From Ochotona curzoniae (Eukaryota; Chordata; Mammalia; Lagomorpha; Ochotonidae), in assembly GCF_017591425.1 (NCBI RefSeq), contig NW_024465885.1:44945001-45009000 (forward strand): a DNA stretch of 64,000 nucleotides. The letters run 5' to 3'. The number at the start of each line of letters is the position of its first letter. Position 1 is the first letter of the stretch. A program made the position numbers and the translations under genes. The notes under the pieces are model-generated. The model had not been told where the DNA came from, did no database searches, and saw nothing but the letters and a program-made list of their open reading frames with translations. Shown piece by piece: positions 12,040 to 25,560 of the stretch.

Positions 12040-13598
12040 GAGCGAATTGTGCTGATTTATTAGAGAATGCAGTTAAAAAAAAATAGTTTGAGGTTCACCT
12101 CTCCAGTTTAAAAGCACTTAACCAGAAACACTTGAACAGCTATGCAAAGGTCTCTTCCCGTCACCGGCTCCCTCCTACTCAGGGCTGTAAACAGGGTGTG
12201 GAGAACATTCAGTGGATGTCTTGACATGAACCATCAAAGAACTCAATGCAAACGCATTTTCTTCCCAAAGAGAGAACCATCTTCCAAATTTCCAAAGCAT
12301 GCATTGTTACTTGGCATTGGGCATTTCAAAATGGCAAATTCTTGTTACGGTATTGTAAGGCCAAAATATAATAGCTATTTACCAGACGTTCACATTACAA
12401 CTAGAAAAGAATTACAAATGTCTATCTGGTGTAACAATTCCATCAGGAATTCATGGGAAAAGGCACTGCATCCCTCTCCTAGCAACACACAGCTACTAGC
12501 CACTTGACATGCTTTGAGCTCAATCCCATTACACATTTCTATGACATACAATTCACAGGTAGGTTAATGTCTTCTAGTCTCCCACTGCCATATGTATGTA
12601 TTTTTTTTTCACCCGAAGATACAACAGGCAGGAACGGATGCTCTCAGCTTTATGTACACGTTTATATTGGTATTTTGTCTGGGGTGAAAAAAAAATCAAC
12701 TCTCTCAGTCAGCAGTTCCCAAGAAGGTTTTTGGCTATGATTCATGTTCACACGCTACCACATAAAAGAAGCGATCAAGACCGATACCTGACCCCAAACA
12801 CCTGAACTAAAATTTCGCACCCACTCAAAATTGGCAGTGAAACTGCTGTTGCCCTTTTACTGCAAGAGCTAAACTCTGCATGTGAATCAGATCCACTTTT
12901 TTTGTTGTTGTTTTTGCAAAAGCACATAAATGTACCACAGGTGGCATTCTGCATAGGAATGCTGCTGCGAAGAGTTCAGGATCCGAAAAGGTGATGCTTC
13001 TCCAATGCTTTCCCAGCTTCCGCAAAGGGTATAAAATGACAACAGCATAACTTCCTACACGGACAAGGGTTAGTCTCAAAGATCATAAAATATACATGCA
13101 CAGACAGTAGACCATGAGGCAGAAAATGGCATTGTGGCTGCTCTCACAACCTCTCCTGCCGGCGAGGACACCTGGTGGTTTGGCGTGGAGCTCCTTCCTG
13201 CGGGGAGGGGCATCTGCCCACAGGCTGCTTGGAACCGAAAGCTCCCCCAGACCCAAGATCTGCCTGCCCTTGGCAAAAAACAGAACCTACCAGGAAAGAA
13301 CAAGAGAAGAACACTACTGTGACCGGCTTTTTCAAGACGTCCCCAAACGTCCGTGTGCGATCACCACGAACTTGGTGGGTGGCCCCAGACGCTCCTGGGT
13401 GCCACGCACACAGACTGGGGCAGCGGCACTGACACAAAGAGACAAAGCCTCGAATCTCTTCTGAGCAACATGAACTGGAATTTTCTGTGGCGGCGGTCAC
13501 GGCTGCCACCTCCAAGGTTGTGTGCACCGGCGACTGGCACAGTAAATGACCCTGCCCCGTTGAGCATGACTCGGATGCATCTCCGTCCCTGCGCCGGC
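12040..13598 (-). other. RCAN1: RCAN1 3' untranslated region
   Basis: About 1.56 kb follows the TGA on the minus strand and runs to the AATAAA signal. It contains no CSINE insertion, unlike the flanking DNA, which fits a constrained transcribed UTR. A canonical Pumilio element UGUACAUA lies at 12658-12651. Several U- or A-rich runs appear near 12600-12610 and 12895-12915. The 5' part (13100-13560) is relatively CpG-rich. No alternative AATAAA or ATTAAA was seen inside it on the minus strand. Confidence 0.85.
12056..12061 (-). promoter_or_regulatory. RCAN1: RCAN1 polyadenylation signal AATAAA
   Basis: The plus strand reads TTTATT, giving a canonical AATAAA on the minus strand. It lies about 1.54 kb after the stop codon, close to the usual RCAN1 3' UTR length. 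Cleavage is expected 10-25 bases further on, near 12035-12045; the exact site is inferred. Confidence 0.8.
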
Positions 13599-13862
<264 letters not shown>

Positions 13863-14282
13863 TCAGCGCTTTTCAGGTGTGGGGCGTGGGCAGGCAGCTT
13901 GAGGAACAGCTGTCATGAGTGGACAAGAGTGCTTGGAGACACCTCCAGAGCTTCCCTCGGGGATGGGGTGCACCCCAGGGACCGGGCGATGCCAGGAACT
14001 CTAAGAGCAGGTGTGGTCCTGGCTGCGCCGATGTAGGCTGACCCCAGTATCATCTTTTTCTTTCTAAAACCAACTACTGACACCCTGCAAGCAGGAGCGT
14101 GCTGCTGCCCTGTGCCAGCCTCAGTTCCACCCAGTTCTGCAAGGGCGATGTGAGCCATCTGAGAAATCTGGCCACACTGAATGGAGGAGCTGAGCCACCA
14201 CTCGGGGTGTCCCGCGTGGCTGCAGGGAGGGTTTGCAGCTTGGGTGCTGACGGGGACAGTGCAGCAGGGAGCCCAACACAGA

Positions 14283-14425
14283 CATGTGAGCTGTGTGCCT
14301 GACCACTGGGCACCCGGTGCTCCCAGGGAGTGCTGCTTTAGCCTCCCTGGGAACTTCAGTCTCCCATTCTACAAAATGGTGATGACCAACAGCACGGCCT
14401 TCCTAGAGCTGGTCCCATGAGTGAC
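14283..14425 (+). repeat. MIR-like remnant
   Basis: 'gcctccctgggaacttcagtctcccattctacaaaatggtgatgaccaacagcac' is the well-known MIR 3' core ('cagtttcctcatctgtaaaatgggga') with substitutions. It is in RCAN1 intron 6. Confidence 0.6.
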
Positions 14426-15597
14426 AGGAAGCTCTTGGTACCAGGCCGTGGCCTCGTGATCTAGAGCTACGTACTGAGATGGAAACTGACTGATTTGAAA
14501 CAAGTGCTAGAGGGATGACTTTCATTCTCTCCAGCCCCACAGTGGCCTGGGGTGAGTCTTAGCTCCGAGGTCCGGGTGTGGGACTTCTGAGTTCTGGGTA
14601 AACCACCTCACTGACAACCAGACTTCATGGCAAGCGGCAGCCAGGCAGGGTCCCTAGCTCCGGCCTTGTGGGAGACCATTCCTCCTCCCAAAGGTGGAAG
14701 ATACTTTGGCTTGTCAAGCTGTCTACCTTGTCCCCTGCCCACAAGACTGGAATGTTCTTGGCCTTGGATTCCCAAGGGTCAAGGAGTCTGGGTTCTTCCG
14801 AGAAAAGTCAGGTTTGGGGGTCAAGCAGGTCACTGGAAAATGCTGGCCGAGGCCTTTTTGTAAGCCCTCATCTGTCCACCCATTGGCCCTTGTCCAGACA
14901 GCTGTGTCCTCAGGGCTGTATTATCTGCATAATCTCGGCCCTGCTGCTGGCAGCGGACACAGCTGGCATGGGTACTGCCAATTGGTGCCACCAGGAAGGA
15001 CAACACAGGGCAGTGTGGTTTTCAGGGCACCTTTTATAAAGGACTGGTGGGTGCCGGGGAGGAAGGAGCCCTCACGGATGGCGCTTCTGGGGCCTGTGGG
15101 ACAGTCTGACAGCTGTGTCCACTATCCCCTTCCTCCTGCCATCCACAGGTGTCCTCCGATGCCCATCCTCAGCTTCACTAACACACCCTGCTGGGTGGGG
15201 TGGGAGCAGGTGCTTCCTCAGACTGGCTGTGTTTGGAGTCTGACCTTGACCCGGGGCCAGCAGTTAAGTATCAGAATTCCTGCTTTTTACTGCAGAGGGC
15301 ATTTCTGTGGGGTGGTATACTCAGAAATGGAACCTTTCAACAGGAAACCACTGATGGGCCGAGAAAATACACCCTCTGCCCAGCAGGACATGAACCTGCC
15401 GGTCAAGGACAGCCCGGGGGTTAGTGGTCTCAGGGGAGCTTGTATCTTCCCACCCCCAAATTCTTTCTCACAAGTAGGAGACCCTGGCTAGATCCTGGCA
15501 AATAGGACAGCAACCACCACCCACTCAGCAGCTTCCAAAAGTGGATGCCCAGGACACTGTGGGAAGAGCTTCTGACTCCACAGTGACCACACCTGGG

Positions 15598-15640
15598 AAG
15601 ACCCATTTTATGGATGAGAAGCCTGAGGCATGGGTCCCCT
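15598..15640 (-). repeat. Short MIR-like fragment, antisense
   Basis: 'acccattttatggatgagaagcctgaggcatgg' resembles the antisense MIR core. It is short and of low certainty. Confidence 0.4.
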
Positions 15641-15733
15641 GCCCTTCGAACACTAACTCCTTTTCCCTGCAGAGGCTGGGACCCTTCTCCTCCCTTGCCA
15701 AGCTCTGCAGAGAACCACACATTTGGCTCTTCA

Positions 15734-18016
<2,283 letters not shown>

Positions 18017-18713
18017 CTATGGGGTTTCTCCGGAGTCTCCCTCCCATGCCTCGGAGGGCAGGGTTTTTCTCAGTCCCAGCGGAGTGCACAGGTCTCCTAG
18101 GAAAGTCAGGAGGTTGACGCACTGCACTCATTCAATCAGCAAGACCATTACCAATACAGACGCCCACACTCAGGAAAAGCCCCTGCCAGAGGAGGTCCTT
18201 CCTAAAAACTCTCACCTGTTTCCGTCTGCACCTGCTACTTTAAAAAATCCACATCTTGCCAATGGAGCTTACACTGTTGCAGGTTGGTATACAGGTTCAC
18301 ACACCTGGCTCTTGGGAAGAACAGCCCGTCTCTGGGGGCTGGCTCAAGAAACGGCCTGTCAACCTTGCCTTGAGGGAAAGTTGTTCAGAGAGTAAGGAGG
18401 GCGAGGCGGCCACTGCCCTTGGTCAGGCTCCAGTCAGAGAGGGCGCTGGGCCCGGTGAGAGTTACCAGGTGGCTGTGCTGGCCGTAAGTGTTCTGGGAGT
18501 CTTGCTACAGATCGGATGCCCTGACCAGGTCGTGGGAACACAAGTGACCAGAAAAGAGGGGGTGGCCCAGAGCCAGGACCCCAAGCAATTGCTGTCCCCA
18601 CAGGTGACTCCCTGGCTGTTGGTGGGAATTGGGGACAGAGGTTGCTTGAGTGTCCCTGGCTGCTTGTCTGCCTGTGACTCTTGCTGTGTCCAGAAGGGGA
18701 TCTCCAGAGCCCA

Positions 18714-18748
18714 GTGTGAGTGTGCGTGTGCGTGTGCGTGTGCGTGTT
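18714..18748. repeat. (GTGTGC)n microsatellite
   Basis: Four to five GTGTGC units flanked by GTGTGA and GTGTTG. Alternating purine-pyrimidine sequence with Z-DNA potential, in RCAN1 intron 4. Confidence 0.9.
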
Positions 18749-19970
18749 GGGGGATGCCTGACCAGTGGCAGTTACAAGCTCCGTGACTCTCGGGCATGGT
18801 CAAGTTTCTGGCTACAGGGTACCCTGGTAAATCTGCAATTTCACATGACCTCACTGGCTGGCTCTGTGACCAATCATGTAGCTAGGAAGTTAGGATTCTG
18901 CACTGGGCAGAGATGACTTGATTGAATCGACTGAGGATATGGTCAGGGTTCAGGAGGCCAGAGTTGTCACAGACATGCACGTTCCAGGTTAGATCTGCAA
19001 TACTTATACACCACATCCCTGCTACAAGTCTTCTCTACATTTCTAACTGGAGGTTGACTACTAACACTGGTGGGCTGAAGACAACGAACCGCTTTGTACT
19101 CATGGAAGGATAACCCAGCATTCATGGTCATATAGCACCTGCCACCTGATGAGAACTGTGGCCACAGGCCACAAGGAGGGTGCAGAATTATGGACTTAAA
19201 TTTTCATTTTTTTTTAAAGACAGCCCTTCATACACCCAGCATGGCTTAGGGAACAACAGCCCAGCTGGCACGCACAGCACCCATGTCCATTCGCTCAGTC
19301 CGAAGGTCAGCCAGACAACTGGAGAGCTCCCGGGAGAGGTCTCATGCTTTCAGTCGAGCGAAGCAGAAAAGGAGAGTGAAAAAGTAACATACATTACTGG
19401 CAGTGATGGGGGCCTGCCCCAGGAGGCACACACGCTCTGGTTGAAAGTTAGGTACCCACACTGCACGATATCCCCACGGCTGCACTTTCCCCGGCCAGAG
19501 AGGGCTGGAAGCTTGACAAGCCCTGCTGTCATTGCTAACTATGGGCGTGCGCTTAGCCTTGCAGCGTCTCCGTCCTGGGGTTGAAACCAAGTGATTCTGA
19601 ACTCTTCATTGTTAAAAACATTCACACGGCCCACGTGTGCACGGGCAGTCAGGAGAGGTCTCCCTCTGCAAGCTAACTCACAGCATGCGCAGCAAAACAA
19701 AAATAAAAACAACCGCAAGGTGCCAAGACGCTGTCTCCCTAGACCCCAGTCTCAGTTGCTGAGATCTTTACAAGTTCCTTCAGGGCTAATTCTGCAGGCA
19801 ACAGCTCAGGCTGTGCGAGGCGCGGGATGCTTCCGAGGGACCTCAAAACTCAGAAAAACGAAACAAAACACTTCACCAGAGTCAACTGCATATCCCCCCC
19901 GCACCAAGTACTTCTGCTAACAGTCCCGGTTACAATCAGCCTTTGGAAAAAAAAAGTTATGCTCCCAAAT

Positions 19971-19976
19971 CACGTG
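19971..19976. promoter_or_regulatory. E-box CACGTG just inside RCAN1 intron 4
   Basis: The sequence TCACGTGAC surrounds the palindrome, 18 bases downstream of the exon 4 splice donor. It fits MYC/USF and MiT-TFE (CLEAR-like) sites. The function is inferred only. Confidence 0.4.
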
Positions 19977-19993
19977 ACATTGAGAATTCTTAC

Positions 19994-20080
19994 CCTGGTT
20001 TCACTTTCGCTGAAGATCTCACTGTTTACCACACAGGCAACCAGGGAGCTAAAGCTGTAGTCAAAGTTTCTAAAGTGCAT
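19994..20080 (-). CDS. RCAN1: RCAN1 alternative first coding exon (isoform 4, 'exon 4')
   Basis: This exon encodes residues 1-29. The ATG is at 20080-20078 and the peptide starts MHFRNFDYSFSSL, the diagnostic RCAN1.4 N-terminus. It continues through the ACVVNSEIF strand, which is RNP2-like in the RNA-recognition-type fold of calcipressins, and ends SESETR. The last codon AGG is followed directly by the donor GTAAGA (minus strand), so the exon ends in phase 0 and joins exon 5 (AKFESL). This is the exon whose promoter responds to calcineurin and NFAT; the long isoform replaces it with another N-terminus. Compared with the human protein as I remember it, a few conservative changes are present (N7D, I14V, A18V, D21E). 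Confidence 0.95.
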
Positions 20081-20155
20081 CTCGCTTCCTTTATGGGTAG
20101 AGACACACACACAGGCGGCTGGATGCCGGCTCCTTCCTTAGCGAGAGGGCAGTCC
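20081..20155 (-). other. RCAN1: RCAN1.4 5' untranslated region (predicted)
   Basis: About 75 bases separate the predicted start of transcription from the ATG. The TSS is placed 25-30 bases downstream of the TATA-like box. The leader has no upstream ATG on the minus strand and includes a short GT run before the coding start. The ATG context is GCGAG-ATG-C, with G at -3. Confidence 0.65.
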
Positions 20156-20179
20156 GTGAGTTCTTCCTGGAGCCAGCCC

Positions 20180-20186
20180 TTATAAA
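20180..20186 (-). promoter_or_regulatory. RCAN1: TATA-like box of the RCAN1.4 promoter
   Basis: The minus strand reads GCTTTATAAGG, an AT-rich TATA variant 100 bases upstream of the ATG. This matches the known inducible, TATA-containing start of RCAN1 exon 4. Nothing comparable lies closer to the ATG. Confidence 0.7.
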
Positions 20187-20278
20187 GCACCCAGGGCCAA
20201 CCCCCTGGGAGGGAAGGGGAAAAAAAAAAACACACAACCGGCACAGCTTCAAGAGCATCCTGTTTGGACAGCAAATCC

Positions 20279-20285
20279 TGAGTCA
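20279..20285. promoter_or_regulatory. Consensus AP-1 (TRE) site
   Basis: A perfect TGAGTCA heptamer lies about 125 bases upstream of the predicted TSS, within the NFAT core cluster. NFAT and AP-1 commonly cooperate on composite elements. Confidence 0.6.
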
Positions 20286-20342
20286 AGTCCCTAATGCTTG
20301 CAGGCAGACAGGGACAAAGTGTCAGCTTCTACTGGAAAGAGG

Positions 20343-20350
20343 TGACGTCA
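20343..20350. promoter_or_regulatory. Consensus CRE palindrome
   Basis: A full TGACGTCA octamer, the optimal CREB/ATF site, lies about 190 bases upstream of the predicted RCAN1.4 start and 9 bases below the nearest NFAT core on one side. Confidence 0.65.
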
Positions 20351-20762
20351 ACACTTTAGTCATTTTCCCTATGCTAATTAACTCCCAGCTCCGGGAGGAT
20401 GGAAAAAACAGCTGAGGTTGGCTTCGCAACTGCTTTATCAAGGCCTCTTGCGGCATAGTTTCCATTGGTAGTAATTCCATTCAGCCAGTCAGACACCACG
20501 CTGCCTTGCTGAATGGGACAGCCCTTCCTTGAGATGGAAAATGTTGCAGCAGACGGGACCGAGGTCCGCCACGGCAGGAGGCGGTAAACAGCAGCTCGTG
20601 TCCCGCGGCATTCTAAGGCTTTGGGAGACCTGGAAACCCAGGTGTTGGAGAGTTGCTGGGTCCCTGCGATTTCCTTGAAAACCAAAAACTTGGGGCAATG
20701 GAGGAATTATTTGGAAATCTGTCTCAGTTGATGAAGAGAGTGGGATTCATTTGAAATGTGGT

Positions 20763-20787
20763 ACACACACACACACACACACACACA
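20763..20787. repeat. (AC)n microsatellite in the RCAN1.4 promoter
   Basis: About 12 AC units lying between NFAT-type cores, roughly 610 bases upstream of the predicted TSS. Confidence 0.95.
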
Positions 20788-21128
20788 TACGCTAAATGTC
20801 CAATTCCCACTAGACACAGTGGTCCAGTGCGAAGAGATCCTAGAGTTTTTCCCCTTGAAAACTACATAACTGGAATTTAAGAACCAGGACTGTGCAATAT
20901 ATTTGATCGTTTTCTTGGGGTTCATGAATTCAGGCAATGATAACAAAAACATTTCAGACACCCTAGCTGTGGGAACCGAGCGGAAAACGGGCAGGAAGCT
21001 CTGCTTAGCGAGCAGGGCTATATTTAACCCTGCCTGGGGTGGGCATCTGCAGGGGCGGCTAAGACGCTGCTGGGACATCAGCACGCCCCTCTCAGAGGTC
21101 AGCTCTGGTCCTAGAGTCCTACCTCCCC

Positions 21129-21130
<2 letters not shown>

Positions 21131-21173
<43 letters not shown>
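21131..21173. repeat. (AC)n microsatellite upstream of RCAN1.4
   Basis: About 21 AC units, roughly 980 bases upstream of the predicted TSS, just beyond the NFAT-core cluster. Confidence 0.95.
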
Positions 21174-21174
<1 letters not shown>

Positions 21175-21779
21175 TTGTGGAGTGAACCCATGAACGTGAG
21201 CTCTCTGTCCCTCTGCCTTTCAAGTTAAATGAAAATAAATACCGAGGGAGCAGCTCCTGAAACTTATTAAGTGCCTTCCTCCTTCAGAGTCCCATGGAAG
21301 TCTGCTGGGAGTCCTCATCAATTTCACTGACACCTAAAAGCACTCAAGTTCCTTAAATATTCTTTGTTGTTGTTGTTCAGGGGCACGTAGGGACAGCTCT
21401 CCAAAAGTTGAATGGAACCCTACGATTTCCTTTGAGCAGGGACTTCAAAGACTCATTGAAGTCAGCCAAGAATGAGAAAAGAATATATGCGATGGAAGAC
21501 AGCGAAAGCTACAGCCTAGCGGCGTGTTTCTGCCTGCACCGAGGGAGCAGCCAGGGCAGGCAAACATTAAGTATTTCTTCACTTGGGCACACCGGGCCTG
21601 GCTGCCCGCGGCAGTTATGTAAGCAACTGGCCACGAAGCTTGCTTTGCTAAATTACCTGGGACCTGAAACTCGGGAAGACCTATGTCAATAGGACTAAAT
21701 TCCATGTCAGGGGCAGCAGGACTAGGTCAGTCACGAACAGAGCCAATGGGGTCTCCTGCATGGTGCTTGGTGACTGGGG

Positions 21780-21890
21780 TGTGCATGGAAGTGCTGCACT
21801 TCCAGTGCACACAGGTGTGGCTGGTGGTGCTGGTGGGACTGCAGTGTGGGTATGGGAGGTGGGGGGGCAGGTGGTGGTGGTGGCGTGGGA
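21780..21890. repeat. GT/GGT-rich low-complexity tract
   Basis: Repeated GGTGGTGCTGGTGGG and GGTGGTGGTGGTGG with a run of seven G. It is G-rich simple sequence with quadruplex potential. Confidence 0.7.
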
Positions 21891-23592
21891 ATGCAGCGCG
21901 GGAAGCTGGGAGTGGCTCAGGAGCACCCTCCCTCTATTCCGCCTCCCTTTTGCCTGCAGTTCCTTGGGCACAGGTGTTAGCAGATGATTTTTGAAAAACT
22001 GTGGATCTGAGATAACAGCATGGATTCATGGTTACTTTGATTTCATTCAATGAATGAAAGCAAAAAAACAAAAGCAAACAAACAAACAAAAACAACCAAA
22101 GCAAGAGAAAGCACAGTGGAGTGTCTGGAAGCCACTGAAAGCTCTGGTGGACACGCTGCGTGGTTTTGAACTTGGCTTTGACGTGCTCCATTTGAACGGA
22201 GCCTGAGCATTTCTGATTTCAGGGTGGGGGAGGCTGCCAAACACGCATGCTTGTCTTTCAAAAACAACAAAAAAGTGACCAGGTCGCCCAAGGTGGCAGA
22301 GAGGACCCCTGGGCTCCACTTCCCTGAGGCCTCCCTGGCTGTGGCAGGGCAGGTGTGCGGCCGGCTTGGGCTGTCAGCATGCCACACAGAGCAGCTGGGC
22401 TCCTCAGGGGCATCTGTACCCTGCTGCTGACCCAGGATGCAGGGTCTCCTGGGACCCCTGTCCCTACACTCTCAGAGGGAAGGCGGCTCTGCGCTTTGCC
22501 TCAGCTTCCCCTCTCCTGCTGGCGTCTATGGTTGGAGGACAGGTCTACTGGTGTCAGACATGACCTTGGACTTGTAAAGGTCCCACGTGAAGGAACATAC
22601 ACTGAGAACACAAATAGTCAATCCATGGTGAGTGCCGCAAAGGTGACTTTCCTACTTCCTATTCCTGGTGGCTTGGAAGACAAGGACGTTCCTGACTCAT
22701 CACGTGTGCTGGAGGCACCAGGGCCCGCAAAGGGCGGCCTCGCCAAGGCTCCCGCAACAAGATCACAACTCCAGGCAGGAGGACTGCAGCCGTGAGTTAA
22801 CAAAGAACTAAAATGCTTCCAGTCACCTGCAAGCTTTGGATGGCTTGCATTTCTTCCACTCACGCCATTAAAAAGAAAAAAAAAATCCTATAAATGAGGC
22901 TCTATAAACTGGGTCTCTTTGAACTGGCTCCCAGCAATGAGAGTACATTTTCATTAAGGAGTTCCTTTACTGGGGGGAGGAAAATGTGAGGTTGATGACA
23001 AATTCCATCATCGTCAATGCAGTGCTCCTCAGGTGGAGTCCCGGTGACCTCAGCATGACCAGGAGAAACCCTGGTGGGTTGGCAGCAGAGATTCATGAAT
23101 GTGGTGCCAGCCAAACTTCCTGCTGAAGGAGCCCATCAGCGAGGGCTTGGCCAAGCCCGGGATGCACTCACGGCCACCTGCCTGGCATCCGGGATGCTGG
23201 TCCTGTCTCCCTAGGGGAGCTGATGATAGAGGCATTCAGAGGAGCACTGGATGGGGGCTGGGAGCCTGATGGGGGAAGGGAGTGCTCTGGCTTTGGGACA
23301 CCTTGGACATTGCTTTCTGGCTTGGGTGATGTAGCATGAGAGGTGGGGGGCACGTGGGCCTCACATGAGCACACGGTGGCCATGCTCAAGATCATGCATT
23401 TTCTGGCTGGGATGTTCGTGGATCTCCCACGTCCTTGTAGCATGAGGCACACAGGGACTGTGCCGGGGAGGACGATAGCCCCACTACACACTTGTGTAAC
23501 ACAGGCTTTGGGAGGTTTTCCTGGGTCATTGCAGAGAGCTCCCACATGTCAGTTCCAGAAAGAATAAGTTCCATTTAAGATCTGCTCACTTA

Positions 23593-23905
23593 AGGGGCTG
23601 GAATTGTGATGTAGTGGACATCCCATATGGGCACTGGTTCATGTCCCTACTGCTCCACTTTGCATCCAGTTCCCTGCTTATGGCCTGGGAAAGCAGTAGA
23701 GGATGGCCCAAAGCCTTGGGACCCTGCACCTGTGTGAGAGAGCTGGAAGAAGCTCTTGGCTCCTGGCTTTGGATCAGCTCAGCTCCGATAGTTGTGGTCA
23801 TTTGGGGGAAAAAAAATCAGTGGAAGATTCTCCTTTGTGTCTTTTCTTCTCTCTATAAATCTGCCTTTCCAATAAAAGTAAATAATTTTTTAAAACTCAA
23901 TCTAC
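23593..23905 (+). repeat. CSINE, sense
   Basis: Begins 'aggggctggaattgtgatgtagtgg' and ends 'tctgcctttccaataaaagtaaataatttttt'. The 'tttccaataaaa' end is shared by the young copies in this window. Confidence 0.9.
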
Positions 23906-23907
23906 TT

Positions 23908-24172
23908 TTTAAAAAAAATTTTTATTTACTTTAATTGGAGGAGAGAGAGGAGAGACAGAGAGGAAGATCTTCCCTTCGATGATTCACTCCCCAAGCGGCT
24001 GAAACGGCCAGAGCTACAGGATCCTAAGCCAGGAGCCAAGAGCTTCCTCAGTGTTTCCCATGCGGTGCAGGGTCCCAAGGCTTTGGGCCGTCCTTGACTG
24101 CTCTCCCTATGGGATCCTGATGCATTCAAGGTGAGGACTTTAGCCACTAGGCTACTGCACCAGACCCTTAAA
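23908..24172 (-). repeat. CSINE, antisense
   Basis: Starts with the reversed tail ('tttttatttactttaattgga'), then 'gagagacagagaggaagatc', 'gattcactccccaagcggctg', and ends 'gccactaggctactgcaccagaccc'. It directly abuts the preceding sense copy tail to tail. Confidence 0.9.
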
Positions 24173-24200
24173 CAAATCTTAAAAAAAAATTGCCTGTTTT

Positions 24201-24518
24201 GGGGCCAATGTCGTGATGCAGCAAGTTAAGCCGCTGTTTATAGCCCTAGCATCCCACATGAATGCTGGTTTGAGTTCTGGCTGCTCCACTTTCAATCCAG
24301 CTCCCTGTTAATGCACCTTGTAAAGCAGCAGAAGATGGCTCAAGCACCTGGGCTCCTGCTCGCCCATGGGAGACGTGGCTGAAGCTTCAGTCTTCAGCCT
24401 GGTCCAGCTCTGAATATTTTGTCTATTCGGGGAGTGAGCCAGCAGATGAAAGAACTCTGTCTCTGCCTCTCCTCTCTGTAACTCTGTATTTCAAATTAAG
24501 TAATCAAACATTTTAAAA
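24201..24518 (+). repeat. CSINE, sense
   Basis: Begins 'ggggccaatgtcgtgatgcagcaagttaagccgc' and ends with a 'tatttcaaattaagtaatcaaac' tail. It forms a three-SINE cluster with the two preceding copies. Confidence 0.9.
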
Positions 24519-25425
24519 ATCAAAACAACAAAAAGGGTCGCTCAGCTTGTCCTTGTTAATGCCCATTTTTAGGGTGTGTTTGAAAAGGATGTTCAGGGTG
24601 AAATAGAATTTATGTCGAATTTACAAATAAAGCGCTTTGCCAGCAGATGTGTTCAAAAATCCTGTGCTTATGTGGTTGGCAGGCTGCTTGCCAAGTGGCC
24701 ATGTGATTGAATTCTCTGCTTCCTTTAGGCTTCTTCATGAAGAACAAGTGTGAGGCAGAGAACAGGGCAAAAAATTCTTTTTGCTATTGGTAAGGGAACT
24801 GCTATTTTTTTTTGTCTACTTTTAGGAATAATCAGGAAACGAGTTCAGGGAAGTCCAGATTGGGCTCAGGAAGTCCTATGCCTTACCTCTTGTAAAATTT
24901 GCTTGGCCACAGGGCAGGGCCACTATTTCAAGGAAAGTGGAAAGCAAAGCGGGTGGTCGCTTTTGTCCCTGACTCAAAATGGCCCGGAGCCCCATGGGGG
25001 GTGCCTGCCTCCAAGTGCAGAGGAGTGCGGAGGATCCACACCTGCAGCGAGAGACCCATCCCACAAGAGCAGCTCTTTTCAGTCAAGAAAGCCTGTCCTC
25101 CATAGCAAGAGACAGTTTGTGCCTAATCAGGGAGACTGACAACAGACTTGGGCCTGGGGAAAGCAGCAGCAATGACTGGCACACTGATGGGACGTGGCAA
25201 AATGCAAGAGCGCCTGCAGGTGACGCGGGCTTCCACAGGACCTGGGATTCCCAGTCCCTTCAGACAAGGCACAAAGAGCTTATGTGGGCAAGCCCCAGAC
25301 TCAGCAGTCAGCTAGGCAATGCATATTCACACCGATAAGGGCCACAGCCCCAAACCCAGAGGTGGGCAGAAGAGCCATGGTGGGCTGTGTGCTTAAGGGG
25401 TAAACAGAATGATGTCATAATCATC

Positions 25426-25560
25426 CAAAAGAGAAAGAAGAAAGGGAGGGAGGGAGAAAGAGAAGGAGAGAAAAGTGCAAGGAAGGAAGACGAGACAGAA
25501 AGAGAAAGAAGGAAAGGAAGGAAGAGAGAGAGAGAGAGAAAGCAAAGGAGGGAGAAGAGT
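25426..25560 (+). repeat. Homopurine GA/GGAA tract
   Basis: About 135 bases almost without pyrimidines, mixing GAAA, GGGA, GGAA and GA units. Long purine tracts can adopt triplex (H-DNA) forms. Confidence 0.9.

Larger units (their letters stand above)
20187..20990 (-). promoter_or_regulatory. RCAN1: RCAN1.4 inducible promoter with NFAT-site cluster
   Basis: Eleven GGAAA cores (either strand) lie at about 20218, 20334, 20364, 20401, 20459, 20536, 20632, 20670, 20713, 20848 and 20982. There is also a perfect AP-1 site (TGAGTCA, 20279-20285) and a perfect CRE (TGACGTCA, 20343-20350). In human RCAN1 a dense NFAT cluster just upstream of exon 4 makes this isoform a calcineurin target, giving negative feedback. 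The arrangement seen here fits that. No SINE interrupts the block. Binding itself is inferred from motifs. Confidence 0.8.

Noticed and set aside
14694..15491. A 265-codon plus-strand open frame
   Set aside because: It lies inside RCAN1 intron 6 in GC-rich DNA, shows no domain, signal peptide or repeat pattern, and overlaps other open frames on both strands. It is a chance frame.
18434..18443. A second CTCF-like core in RCAN1 intron 4
   Set aside because: AGAGGGCGCT fits the core, but the flanking bases do not match the consensus, so it was not called as a site.
24201..24518. tRNA-like segments at CSINE heads
   Set aside because: CSINE heads derive from a tRNA and keep traces of box A and B, but no cloverleaf with intact arms was seen. 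They are repeats, not tRNA genes.
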